Assembly: GCA_965199975.1 (NCBI GenBank)
Contig: OZ241340.1
Coordinates: 806,001-870,000, forward strand
Origin: JASLDZ01 sp965199975
GTDB taxonomy: Bacteria > Pseudomonadota > Alphaproteobacteria > Caulobacterales > Caulobacteraceae
DNA: 64,000 nt
Reading direction: 5' to 3'
Below are positions 54,001 to 62,707 of the stretch, piece after piece. Position 1 is the stretch's first letter; each line of letters begins with the position of its first letter. Below the pieces are notes generated by a model, which did not search any database, was not told the DNA's origin, and saw nothing but the letters and a program-made list of their open reading frames with translations. The translations under genes and the position numbers were made by a program.

Positions 54001-56316
54001 ATGCCCATGCCAGCCGCCCGTAACCTGCGCCTCATCGCTTCATCCGGGTTGGACGACCGGGCGGTGCGGTCCGTCGTGCTGGTGGGAGACTATCCACCCC
54101 GTCGCTGCGGCATCGCCACCTTCACCGCCGACGTGCGGGAGGCGCTGATAGCCGCGCGCCCCGAGGTTGACGTCAAGATCGCCGCGCTGGACGACAAGGC
54201 CGAGCACTACGCCTATCCGGCCGAGGTCGCGTATCGCATCAACCAGGACCAGCCTGCAGACTACCGTGCAGCGGCCGCCGCCATCAATGCCGACGCGCCC
54301 GATGTCGTGTGTGTCCAGCATGAGTTCGGCATCTTCGGGGGTGAGGCGGGCGAGCACCTGATGCTGCTGCTCGACGCGCTGGACGCGCCGGTGATCTCCA
54401 CTCTGCACACCATTCTCGAGCATCCCGAGGACGAACAGCGACGGGTGTTCGACAGGCTGATCGCGCGCTCCTCGCGCGTCATCGTCATGGCCGAGCGTGG
54501 GCGCGACATGCTGCTCGACGTGTGGAGGGTGCCGGCTGACAAGATCGCGCTCGTTCCGCACGGCGCGCCGGACGCGCCGCTGGAGCCTACAGCCCGCGCG
54601 AAGGCGGCCCTGGGTTACGAAGCCAACGAACTGCTGTTCACCTTCGGCCTTCTCTCGCCCAACAAAGGTATCGAGACGGCCATCCGCGCCCTGCCCAAGA
54701 TCGTTGAGGCGCGTCCGAATGCACTCTACCTCGTGCTCGGCGCCACCCATCCGCACTTGGTTGCGCGCAAAGGCGAGGCCTATCGCGAGAGCCTGTCTGC
54801 GCTGGCCGAGGAACTCGGCGTGGGCGACCACCTGCAGCTCTTGGACAGCTATACCGACACACCTAAGCTGATAGAGTATCTGAGCGCGGCCGACGTCTAC
54901 GTAACACCGTATCTCAACCGACAGCAGATCACCTCGGGAACGCTGTCCTACGCCGCGGCGCTGGGCAAGCCGATCGTCTCAACACCCTACTGGCACGCCG
55001 AGGAGCTGCTCGCCGACGACCTCGGCGTGATCGTGCCCTTCCGCGACCCCGACGCCATCGCTGCGGCGACGATCGATCTCCTCGCCCATGACGACGCGCG
55101 GCGAGGCTTGCGCAAGCGCATCTACGCCGCCACCCGCGAGACGATATGGAGCGTGTTCGGCGCCCGCTACCTCGACATCTTCGCCGCCGGTCGCGCCGCC
55201 GACGGCGTGGAGGCGCGCAAGCCTCGTGGCGTCGCGCGTCGCGCCCGCATCGCAGAGCCGTCACTGGCGGGGATCCGCCGCATGACCGACAGCTGCGGCA
55301 TGCTGCAGCACAGCGTCTTCAGCCTGCCCGACCGCCGCCACGGCTACTGTGTCGACGACAACGCGCGTGCGCTCATCCTGATGAGCCGCTGGCCGGCGGG
55401 CGACGAGGCCGAGCGCAAGGCGCTTACCACCACCTACGCCTCCTTCGTTCAGTACGCCTGGAACGACGATGCGGGCGCTTTCCGCAACTTCATGAACTAC
55501 GAGCGGGAGTGGCTGGAGGACAGGGGTTCCGAGGACTCCATCGGTCGCTCCTTCTGGTCGGTCGCTGTCACGGCCGCGGAAGCGCCGCACGCCGAGCACC
55601 GCCGCTGGGCGCAGCACCTGCTCGGCCGCATCCAGCCGCAGATGGGCAAGCTCTCCTCGCCCCGCACGTCGGCGTTCGTGATCCTGGGGCTATGCGCCTT
55701 GGCGGACGCCGGCCTGGCGGACGCGGCGCAGCTGACGCTTCTGCGGGGCAAGGCGGCGTCGCTGGTCGAGCTGCACGAGATCAACCGGGCGAAGGGTCAC
55801 GACTGGTTCGAGCCCTACCTGTCCTACGACAACGCCCGCTTGCCGGAGGCTCTGCTGCGCGCCGGCAAGACACTGGACAATCCGGCGCTGACGTCCTGCG
55901 GCCTGCACACCCTCGAGCGGCTATGCGCATGGCAGACCTCGCCCGCCGGCCTGTTCCGCCCCGTGCCGACCTCAGCCTTCGGCGAGGCCGCAGGCGGGCC
56001 AGGCAAGTTCGACCAGCAGCCGCTGGAAGCGGTCGCCACGCTTGACGCATGCGCCGCCGCCATCGCCGCCGGCGCGCCGCGTCGCCACTGGCTGGCCGAG
56101 GCTGACAAGGCCTACGACTGGTACTTCGGCGCAAACGACCTGGGGGCCTCTCTCGCCGACGCGGGGACGGGCGAATGCTTCGACGGCCTGACCTGGACCG
56201 GACCGAACCTGAATCAGGGCGCCGAGTCTGTCCTCTCGCTGCAATTGGCCGTCTGTGCGTGGCGAGCCTTGACCATCACCACCGGCACACGGCTTAAGAC
56301 TGCGCTAGACAGTTAA
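54001..56316 (+). CDS. GT4 glycosyltransferase fused to a C-terminal helical (alpha/alpha-barrel-like) domain
   Basis: A 771-residue two-domain protein. Residues about 20-400 are a GT-B glycosyltransferase of family 4: GDYPPRRCGIATFTADV, VCVQHEFGIFGGEAG, FTFGLLSPNKGIETAIRA and the donor-site region TSGTLSYAAALGKPIVSTPY with WHAEELL. Residues about 425-771 form a second, mostly helical domain with many Trp and Cys, resembling glycosidase-like barrels (HGYCVDDNARALILMSRW, SYDNARLPEALL). The start at 54001 or 54007 is uncertain. It is followed 20 bp later by a GH130 gene and then manC, so mannose from GDP-mannose is the likely donor. Confidence 0.87.
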   Translation: MPMPAARNLRLIASSGLDDRAVRSVVLVGDYPPRRCGIATFTADVREALIAARPEVDVKIAALDDKAEHYAYPAEVAYRINQDQPADYRAAAAAINADAPDVVCVQHEFGIFGGEAGEHLMLLLDALDAPVISTLHTILEHPEDEQRRVFDRLIARSSRVIVMAERGRDMLLDVWRVPADKIALVPHGAPDAPLEPTARAKAALGYEANELLFTFGLLSPNKGIETAIRALPKIVEARPNALYLVLGATHPHLVARKGEAYRESLSALAEELGVGDHLQLLDSYTDTPKLIEYLSAADVYVTPYLNRQQITSGTLSYAAALGKPIVSTPYWHAEELLADDLGVIVPFRDPDAIAAATIDLLAHDDARRGLRKRIYAATRETIWSVFGARYLDIFAAGRAADGVEARKPRGVARRARIAEPSLAGIRRMTDSCGMLQHSVFSLPDRRHGYCVDDNARALILMSRWPAGDEAERKALTTTYASFVQYAWNDDAGAFRNFMNYEREWLEDRGSEDSIGRSFWSVAVTAAEAPHAEHRRWAQHLLGRIQPQMGKLSSPRTSAFVILGLCALADAGLADAAQLTLLRGKAASLVELHEINRAKGHDWFEPYLSYDNARLPEALLRAGKTLDNPALTSCGLHTLERLCAWQTSPAGLFRPVPTSAFGEAAGGPGKFDQQPLEAVATLDACAAAIAAGAPRRHWLAEADKAYDWYFGANDLGASLADAGTGECFDGLTWTGPNLNQGAESVLSLQLAVCAWRALTITTGTRLKTALDS

Positions 56317-56336
56317 GCCTCCCGCCGGAGACCCGT

Positions 56337-57632
56337 TTGCCGCCAGTCAACATCCTGCCCGCACGGCTGCTGGCGGACCCCGGGCGCGTCGTGATCCGGC
56401 CGTTCATGGTTGATCCGCCGGGAATGAGCGCTTCGGGCGGAATCTCACGGGCGCGACGCATCGTCGAGTCGGTGCTGGCGATGGACATGCGCACCTGCCA
56501 GTCCGAACTGGCGCTCGTGAATAAAGACTTCGGTCGCCGCCACTGGCAGACTCGCGCCGTCTACATGGACCGCTTCAACCAGGTGCAGCGCGAGCTCGGC
56601 CTGTCCGACGACCTGCGCTATGAGCGAAAGGAGCTGATCGGCGCCTACTTCTGCCAGGAATACTCCTACACCTCGGCGGCGCTGATGAACCCGTCGATCG
56701 TGCCCCATCCCGATCAGTCTGGCGTGACTGAGGGCTCGGTGCGCGTGGTCATGTCGCTGCGCTGCGTGGGCGAGGGCCACATCTCCACCATCGCCTTCCG
56801 CGAGGGCATCGTCACGCCCGACGGCGACTTCGACCTGATGCAGCGCCCCCCGTTCTCCATCGCGGCCCGCGCCATCGAAGGACCAACCGCCGACAACCAC
56901 GGCTCGACGGTGATCACCCGTTTCGAGGATTCGCCCGTCTCTGGCACGGTGATCTTCCCGATCACCGAGCAACAGCGCAACGGGCTGGAGGACCTACGCC
57001 TCGTCAAGCTCGACGAGCTCGTCGATGACGAGGAAGGGCCGCAATATTGCGGCACCTACACCGCCTACAACGGCAAGGACATCAAGTCCGAGCTGCTGTT
57101 CACGCGCGACTTCCGCACCTTCCGTCTGCAGCCGATCACCGGCGCAGCCTCGCGCAACAAGGGCATGGCCCTGTTTCCCCGCAAGATCGGCGGGCAATGG
57201 ACCATGATCGGGCGCCAGGACGGGGAGAACGTGTTCCTGCTCCGCTCCGACGACCTCCTGAACTGGGAGACCGGCGAACTCCTGCTCACGCCCCGCCACC
57301 CGTGGGAGCTCGTGCAGATGGGCAACTGCGGCTCGCCCATCGAGGTCGACGAAGGCTGGCTGCTCCTCACCCACGGTGTTGGCGCCATGCGCCGCTACGC
57401 CATCGGCGCGGCGCTGCTCGACAAGGACGACCCCAGCAAGGTGCTGGGCCGCACCGAGCACCCGATCCTGTCACCGTCCGACGACGACCGGGAGGGCTAC
57501 GTGCCCAACGTCGTCTACACCTGTGGAGCCATGGCGGTGGGTCGCAAGTTGTTCATGCCGTTCGGGATTGCAGACAGTTCGGTCAGCTTCGCCTGGGTCG
57601 GGCTGGACGATCTCATTCGCGAAATGGTGTGA
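56337..57632 (+). CDS. Glycoside hydrolase family 130 protein (mannoside phosphorylase type)
   Basis: A 431-residue five-bladed-propeller enzyme of GH130. Recognisable segments are MNPSIVPHPDQSG, the NGLEDLRLVKL and GTYTAYNGKDIKSEL blades, NKGMALFPRKIGGQW and the C-terminal DDDREGYVPNVVYTCGAM. GH130 members mostly phosphorolyse beta-mannosides to mannose 1-phosphate, some hydrolyse. The start is TTG at 56337, with CCGGAG about 8 nt upstream. It sits between the GT4-type gene and manC; phosphorolysis would feed mannose 1-phosphate straight to ManC. Confidence 0.9.
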   Translation: MPPVNILPARLLADPGRVVIRPFMVDPPGMSASGGISRARRIVESVLAMDMRTCQSELALVNKDFGRRHWQTRAVYMDRFNQVQRELGLSDDLRYERKELIGAYFCQEYSYTSAALMNPSIVPHPDQSGVTEGSVRVVMSLRCVGEGHISTIAFREGIVTPDGDFDLMQRPPFSIAARAIEGPTADNHGSTVITRFEDSPVSGTVIFPITEQQRNGLEDLRLVKLDELVDDEEGPQYCGTYTAYNGKDIKSELLFTRDFRTFRLQPITGAASRNKGMALFPRKIGGQWTMIGRQDGENVFLLRSDDLLNWETGELLLTPRHPWELVQMGNCGSPIEVDEGWLLLTHGVGAMRRYAIGAALLDKDDPSKVLGRTEHPILSPSDDDREGYVPNVVYTCGAMAVGRKLFMPFGIADSSVSFAWVGLDDLIREMV

Positions 57633-57636
57633 CGAG

Positions 57637-59079
57637 ATGAGCGCCGGCGGCCTGATCCATCCCGTGCTGCTCTCCGGCGGGTCGGGATCGCGCCTGTGGC
57701 CGCTGTCGCGCGAGAGCTTCCCCAAGCAGCTCCTTCCACTGGCGGGCGAGCTCACCATGCTGCAGGCCACCGCCAAGCGAGCCCTGGGCGACGAGCGGTT
57801 CGGCCCGATCACCGTCATCGCCAACACCAAGCACCGCTTCATCATCGCCGAACAGCTGCGCGACATCGGCGCCAGGAACCCGGCGGTGGTGCTGGAGCCC
57901 ATCGCGCGAAACACCTGCTTCGCCTCGGCCGTCGCCGCGCTGGTGGTGGCCGCCCGCGATCCGGACGGAGTGATGCTGCTCATGCCGGCCGATCACGTCA
58001 TCCGCCGGCCCGACGCCTTCGCGCGCGCCATCGACGCCGCCCTTCCCGCCGCCCGGGACGGCCGCTTCGCGCTGTTCGGCGTGAAGCCGACGGCTCCCGC
58101 CACGGGCTACGGGTACATCGAGACGGGCGACGAGGTCGCCGGTCATGCGGGCGTGTTCGAGGTGGCCCGCTTCGTCGAGAAACCCGATGCAGCCACTGCC
58201 GAGCGGCTGGTCGCCGACGGGCGCCACCTGTGGAACAGCGGAATTTTCCTGCTGCCCGCGCGCGCCTTCCTCGACGAGATGAGGGCGCTGGCCCCGGCCA
58301 TCCTCCTCGCCGCCGAGGAGGCGGTCACCAAGGCCGGGCGCGACCTCGACTTCCTGCGCCTGGACCGCGAGAGCGTCGCGCGATCGCCCTCCGAGGCGAT
58401 CGACACCGCGGTGATGGAGAAGACGCGCCTGGCCGCCGTCACCCCCGTCGACGCCGGCTGGACCGACGTGGGCGCCTGGGGCGCCCTGTGGGAGCTGGAC
58501 GCCGACCTCACCGAAGGCTCCGACGGCAATGTGGTTCGCGGCGACGTGCGCACGCTTCACTCCAAGCGCTCCTACCTGCGTTCCGACGGCCCGCTCGTGG
58601 CCGCCATCGGGGTGGAGGATCTGGTGGTGGTCGCCACCGCCGACGCCGTGCTGGTCGCCGACCGCCGCGCCGACCAGGACGTGAAGACCATCGTCGAGCA
58701 GCTCAAGGCCGAGGGCGTGGCGCTGGCCACGCAGTCGCGCCGCGTGCACCGCCCCTGGGGCTGGTACGAGACGCTGAACCGGGGCGACCGTTTCCAGGTG
58801 AAGTCTATCACCGTGCAGGCGGGCCGACGCATGTCGATGCACAAGCACTACCACCGCTCGGAGCACCTGGTGGTCGGGACCGGCACCGCGCTCGTGACCC
58901 TGGACGGCCAGGACCACCTGCTGCGCGAGACCGAGTCGATCTTCCTGCCGCTGGGCTCGATCCACCGCATCGTCAATCCCGGCAAGGTCGCCCTGCACCT
59001 CATCGAGGTGCAGTCGGGCGCCTACCTGGGGGAGGACGACATCGTGCGGTACGAGGACGACTACGGGCGGGTGGACTGA
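57637..59079 (+). CDS. manC: Mannose-1-phosphate guanylyltransferase/mannose-6-phosphate isomerase
   Basis: A 480-residue bifunctional type II enzyme making GDP-mannose. The nucleotidyltransferase domain has LLSGGSGSRLWPLSRESFPK, LMPADHVI, FVEKPDAATA and WNSGIFLL. The C-terminal cupin isomerase domain has RPWGWYETLNRGDRFQVKSI, MSMHKHYHRSEH and EVQSGAYLGEDDIVR. ATG at 57637 lies 4 bp after the GH130 stop. It ends 4 bp before a convergent gene. Confidence 0.96.
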   Translation: MSAGGLIHPVLLSGGSGSRLWPLSRESFPKQLLPLAGELTMLQATAKRALGDERFGPITVIANTKHRFIIAEQLRDIGARNPAVVLEPIARNTCFASAVAALVVAARDPDGVMLLMPADHVIRRPDAFARAIDAALPAARDGRFALFGVKPTAPATGYGYIETGDEVAGHAGVFEVARFVEKPDAATAERLVADGRHLWNSGIFLLPARAFLDEMRALAPAILLAAEEAVTKAGRDLDFLRLDRESVARSPSEAIDTAVMEKTRLAAVTPVDAGWTDVGAWGALWELDADLTEGSDGNVVRGDVRTLHSKRSYLRSDGPLVAAIGVEDLVVVATADAVLVADRRADQDVKTIVEQLKAEGVALATQSRRVHRPWGWYETLNRGDRFQVKSITVQAGRRMSMHKHYHRSEHLVVGTGTALVTLDGQDHLLRETESIFLPLGSIHRIVNPGKVALHLIEVQSGAYLGEDDIVRYEDDYGRVD

Positions 59080-59083
59080 GGCT

Positions 59084-59491
59084 TCACGCGCAGCCCTGGC
59101 TGGCCGCGAGATAGGCCAGCGCCGCGCGGGTGAGTTCGAAGCGATCCTCCTCCTCCGGGCCGGCGGCGATCTCGACCACCGGCAGCAGGTGATCGCCGGC
59201 GGTTGCGTCGAGCACGCGGAAGATCTCCTCGTCGGTCTCGTCCCACACCACCGCCACGTCGGCCAGGCGATGCGCCTCGCGCCCGAGGGGGCCGGCGATC
59301 ACCGGGTCCGCCATGCGCCGCGCCGAGAGCCGCAGCATGGTGCGGCCGCCGCCCATGTCGGCCTGCACGTCGGCGTACTGCAGCACGGCGTTGATCAGGT
59401 CGCCCGAAGGCGGCGCGGCCCGCATGGCCGACGGCGCCGACATCAGCGTGCGGCGGCCCTGCAGGGTGAGGCGCTTGGCGGTGGCGACCAT
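59084..59491 (-). CDS. Hypothetical protein
   Basis: A 135-residue soluble protein that I do not recognise. Notable are SGDLINAVLQYADVQADMGG then MLRLSARRMADPVIAGPLG, LADVAVVWDETDEEIFRVLD and a terminal LTRAALAYLAASQGCA. The ATG at 59491 is used; an internal ATG 16 codons later is possible. It converges on manC and is divergent from the WYL regulator 54 bp away. Function unknown. Confidence 0.6.
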   Translation of the reverse strand: MVATAKRLTLQGRRTLMSAPSAMRAAPPSGDLINAVLQYADVQADMGGGRTMLRLSARRMADPVIAGPLGREAHRLADVAVVWDETDEEIFRVLDATAGDHLLPVVEIAAGPEEEDRFELTRAALAYLAASQGCA

Positions 59492-59545
59492 GACGGGCTC
59501 CAATCGAGTTCCTGGCCGGCGTTCCGCTCCGGCCACGGATGCGGT

Positions 59546-60604
59546 ATGAGCGCCCCCTACGTCACCTTCGGTCGTAGCTTTCCGGAGGGCGCCGTGCGCC
59601 ACGAAAAGGCGGCCGCCGTGCTCAAGCTGGCGCGGCTCCTGGCGGGCTCGGCCGAGGGGCTGACGCTGGACGAGATGGCGGCCCGCATGGGGGTGGACCG
59701 GCGCACCGCCGAGCGCATGCGTGATGCGGTGGCCGAGCTCTTCCCCCAGCTCGACGCCGTGGCCGACCCGCCCACCAAGCGCTTCCGAATCCCCGCCGGT
59801 CTCGACGGTTTCATGCAGGCGCCCACCGTCGAGGAGCTGGCGGCGCTGGCCGCCGCCGCCAACGCGGCGCAGGCGGAAGGCGCGACCGGCCGGGCCGCGG
59901 CCCTGCGGGCGCTTGAGCAGAAGACGCTGGCGGCGCTGCGCGCGCCCACCCGCCGGCGCATGGCGCCCGACCTGGAGGCGCTGCTGCAGGCTGAGGCCAT
60001 CGCCGTGCAGGCCGGTCCGCGCCCGTTCGAGGACGAGGCGGTGCTGGGCGCGGTGCGCGAGGCGCTCAAGGCGGGCTCGGCGCTGCGCTTCCGCTACGCC
60101 GGCGGCGGCACGCCCGGGCGCTTGCGCGAGGTGACGCCCTACGGTCTGCTCTTCGCCCGCGCCAACTATCTGGTGGCCGCCGAACGGGACGGCGATCGCG
60201 CCGAGCCACGAAATTGGCGCCTCGACCGGCTGCGCGAGGTGGAGCGGCTGGACGCGCCCGCCGCCGCCCCCACCGACTTCTCGCTGCAGGCCTACGCGGA
60301 TCGCTCCTTCGGCATCTACCAGGATGCGGCGGAGGACGTGGAGCTGCGCTTCGCCGCCGCCGCCGCCGAGTCGGCGCAGCGCTGGCGATTCCACGTCGGC
60401 CAGGAGGTGGCGCGCGAGCCGGACGGGGGGGTCGTCGTGCGGTTCCGCGCCAGCGGGATGCGCGAGCTCGCCTTCCATCTCCTCACCTGGGGCGCCGATG
60501 TGCAGGTGCGCGCGCCCGCCCGCCTGCGCGACCTCCTGGTCGAGACCGCCCGCACCGCCCTGGCGGCGCATGCCTCTCCCCCTCCAGACGTGGGCGGGGG
60601 GTGA
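59546..60604 (+). CDS. WYL-domain transcriptional regulator with N-terminal HTH
   Basis: A 352-residue regulator. The N-terminal winged helix (about 18-75) includes LARLLAGSAEGLTLDEMAAR then MGVDRRTAERMRDAV. The central WYL-type domain (about 165-245) has ALRFRYAGGGTPGRLREVTP and YGLLFARANYLVAAER, followed by a C-terminal WCX-like extension ending in LLTWGADVQVRAPARLRDLL. WYL proteins sense nucleic acids or nucleotides in many defence and DNA-damage settings, but no defence genes are adjacent. ATG at 59546. Confidence 0.85.
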   Translation: MSAPYVTFGRSFPEGAVRHEKAAAVLKLARLLAGSAEGLTLDEMAARMGVDRRTAERMRDAVAELFPQLDAVADPPTKRFRIPAGLDGFMQAPTVEELAALAAAANAAQAEGATGRAAALRALEQKTLAALRAPTRRRMAPDLEALLQAEAIAVQAGPRPFEDEAVLGAVREALKAGSALRFRYAGGGTPGRLREVTPYGLLFARANYLVAAERDGDRAEPRNWRLDRLREVERLDAPAAAPTDFSLQAYADRSFGIYQDAAEDVELRFAAAAAESAQRWRFHVGQEVAREPDGGVVVRFRASGMRELAFHLLTWGADVQVRAPARLRDLLVETARTALAAHASPPPDVGGG

Positions 60605-60622
60605 AGCGGGCCCGCCCGTTTT
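60592..60622 (+). terminator. Intrinsic-type terminator at the WYL gene end
   Basis: GGGCGGG (60592-60598) pairs with CCCGCCC (60611-60617), followed by GTTTT. The left arm lies in the last codons of the WYL gene and the stem spans its stop codon. It separates this gene from the transpeptidase gene at 60744. Confidence 0.5.
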
Positions 60623-60743
60623 GTCTGCGCCACACCCGCGCCACAATCGAAGCCCGGCCTTGGGCGGCGACTTTACTCGCGATGCATTCCGCGCCATCGC
60701 AACATCTGGGGTGCGGATCGCGCGCTCCGCGGGAGTTGCGAAG

Positions 60744-62354
60744 ATGTTGCGCCGGCGCCTTCGGGCCTCAGGCCGCGGTCTGGTCGGAGGGGTCGCCGTC
60801 CTGGCTCTCGCCGCGCCTGTGATCGCGACGGCGGTGCACGCGCAGCCGTCGCCCTCGGTGCGCGCGCCCATCGGCACGGCGTCGGCGTCGGTGGCGAATG
60901 TGCCCGCGCCGCCTCCACCCGCCCCGCCCGTGCCGCCCGTGCCGCCCGCGCGGCTGTCGCACGCCCAGGCGCAGGAGCTGCGCAAGGCGCTGGCCAGCGC
61001 CACCAGCCAGGGCGTCATCACCGCGCGGGTGCTGGGGTCTGACGGCGCCCAGGCGGTCAGCTTCCAGGTCGGCGACGGCGACGACGAGGCGGCCGTTGCC
61101 CAGGCCGCCCTGCGCTACGCCCGCGCCGTGCACGCGAGCCGCCTGCAGCCGAACGACTACCTTCACGACTGGGGCCTGCGCCCCGCCGCCTACGATCCCA
61201 CCCCCGCCTTCAACGCCGCGGTGCAGGCCGACCGTCTAGGCGACTGGCTGGCCTCCCTGCCCCCGCCGTACGACGGTTACGAGGGGCTTCGGCAGGGCCT
61301 GATCCGCTACCGCAAGATCGATGCGGCCGGCGGCTGGCTCACCATCCCCGCGGGCGAGACGCTCGGCCCGGGCGCCACCGGCGCGCGCGTGGCCGCCCTC
61401 CGGCGGCGCCTGCTGATCGAGAACGGCGCGGACGACGGCTCCGACTCGGACACCTACGACCAAGCGCTGGCCGAGAAGGTGGCCGACGCCCAGCGCCGCT
61501 ACGGGCTGAAGCCGACGGGCGTGGTCGACGCGCAGACGCTGGCGGCGCTGAACGTGCCCGCATCCCACCGCATCGTGCAGATCGAGGCCAACCTCGAGCG
61601 CTGGCGCTGGCTGCCGGAGACGCTGCCGGCCGACCGCATCCAGGTGAACATCGCCGCCGCCATCCTCACGCTGTTCCGCGCCGACCAGCCGGTCACCTCC
61701 ATGCGCGCGGTCACCGGCAAGCCGGGCGACGAGACGCCCATGCTGCAGTCGACCATCCACTCCATCGTCATCAACCCGCCGTGGAACGTGCCGAGCTCCA
61801 TCGCCACCAAGGAGCTGTGGCCCAAGGAACGGGCGCACAAGGGCTATCTGGCCCGCCACGGCTTCAAGGTGATCAAGACCGACGACAACGGCGGCGTGCG
61901 GCTGCAGCAGGCGGCGGGCACGCGCTCGGCGCTGGGGCGGATCAAGTTCGACTTCGTCAACCCCTACGGCGTCTATCTGCACGGCACGCCGGTGCACGGC
62001 ACCTTCCAGAACTACTCGCGCAACGACAGCCACGGCTGCGTGCGCCTGCAGGCGCCCGACAAGTTGGCGGCGCTTCTCCTGCGGTCCGACCCGAAGTGGA
62101 GCGACGACGGCGCGGTGGATGCGGCCATCAGCCGGGGCGTGACCGCGCGCGCCACCCTGCCCGAGCCCATCGCCGTCTACCTCCTGTACTGGACCGCCTT
62201 CGCCCAGCCGGACGGGCGCATCAGCTTCCGCGCCGATCCCTACGGCTGGGACGACCTTCTGGTGCGCCGCCTGCGCGGCGCGCCGCCGCCGCCCGCCGAG
62301 GGCGTGGTCAAGCCCGACCAGGTGAAGCCCGCCCAGGTGGCGAGCGCCGGATGA
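60744..62354 (+). CDS. L,D-transpeptidase (YcbB/LdtD type)
   Basis: A 536-residue periplasmic peptidoglycan transpeptidase. A signal peptide (about 1-35) is followed by a Pro-rich linker, a scaffold region, a peptidoglycan-binding domain (about 210-275, GATGARVAALRRRLLIENG ... YGLKPTGVVDAQTLAALN) and the YkuD catalytic domain (about 300-490). The catalytic Cys motif is NDSHGCVRLQ, with the upstream His in VYLHGTPVHGTF. It makes 3-3 crosslinks or attaches proteins to the wall. GGGAG lies 8 nt before the ATG. The stop overlaps the next gene (ATGA). Confidence 0.94.
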   Translation: MLRRRLRASGRGLVGGVAVLALAAPVIATAVHAQPSPSVRAPIGTASASVANVPAPPPPAPPVPPVPPARLSHAQAQELRKALASATSQGVITARVLGSDGAQAVSFQVGDGDDEAAVAQAALRYARAVHASRLQPNDYLHDWGLRPAAYDPTPAFNAAVQADRLGDWLASLPPPYDGYEGLRQGLIRYRKIDAAGGWLTIPAGETLGPGATGARVAALRRRLLIENGADDGSDSDTYDQALAEKVADAQRRYGLKPTGVVDAQTLAALNVPASHRIVQIEANLERWRWLPETLPADRIQVNIAAAILTLFRADQPVTSMRAVTGKPGDETPMLQSTIHSIVINPPWNVPSSIATKELWPKERAHKGYLARHGFKVIKTDDNGGVRLQQAAGTRSALGRIKFDFVNPYGVYLHGTPVHGTFQNYSRNDSHGCVRLQAPDKLAALLLRSDPKWSDDGAVDAAISRGVTARATLPEPIAVYLLYWTAFAQPDGRISFRADPYGWDDLLVRRLRGAPPPPAEGVVKPDQVKPAQVASAG

Positions 62355-62707
62355 TCCCCATGCGCCCTCTCGCCCGCACCGCCGCCTGCGCCGCCGTCCT
62401 CGCCCTGGGGCTGGCCGCCTGCCATCGCCATGCCGAGGAGAACACCACCACGACCACGGTGGAGACCCAGTCCACCCAGCCGGCGAACACCGCCGCGCCG
62501 CCGCCGCCGCCCACGCCCGTTCCGCCGCCGCTCGTGGCCCACAACACCACCGCCGCGGTGATCGACACCCCTGCGGTCACGCCCGACGAGCAGACGCAGG
62601 AGGACGCAGCCGCGACCGGCATGACCACCCGCAGCTCGACGACCACGACCACGACGACGACCTCAACCTCGACCGGTCACGGCGAGGCGTCGAACAGCAC
62701 GTATTGA
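62351..62707 (+). CDS. Small Thr-rich lipoprotein
   Basis: A 118-residue protein with a lipoprotein signal (about 1-24, lipobox LGLAAC, Cys24). The mature chain is low-complexity: a Pro run near 50-60 and long Thr runs near 31-36 and 95-105. No family is recognised. It overlaps the L,D-transpeptidase stop and its own stop overlaps dusA, so it is translationally coupled on both sides. It might be a substrate or partner of the transpeptidase, by position only. Confidence 0.7.
   Translation: MIPMRPLARTAACAAVLALGLAACHRHAEENTTTTTVETQSTQPANTAAPPPPPTPVPPPLVAHNTTAAVIDTPAVTPDEQTQEDAAATGMTTRSSTTTTTTTTSTSTGHGEASNSTY

Noticed and set aside
59546..60604. WYL regulator as a marker for a phage-defence island
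   Set aside because: Neighbours are manC, a hypothetical protein and cell-wall or tRNA-modification genes; no nuclease, ATPase or toxin genes are present.
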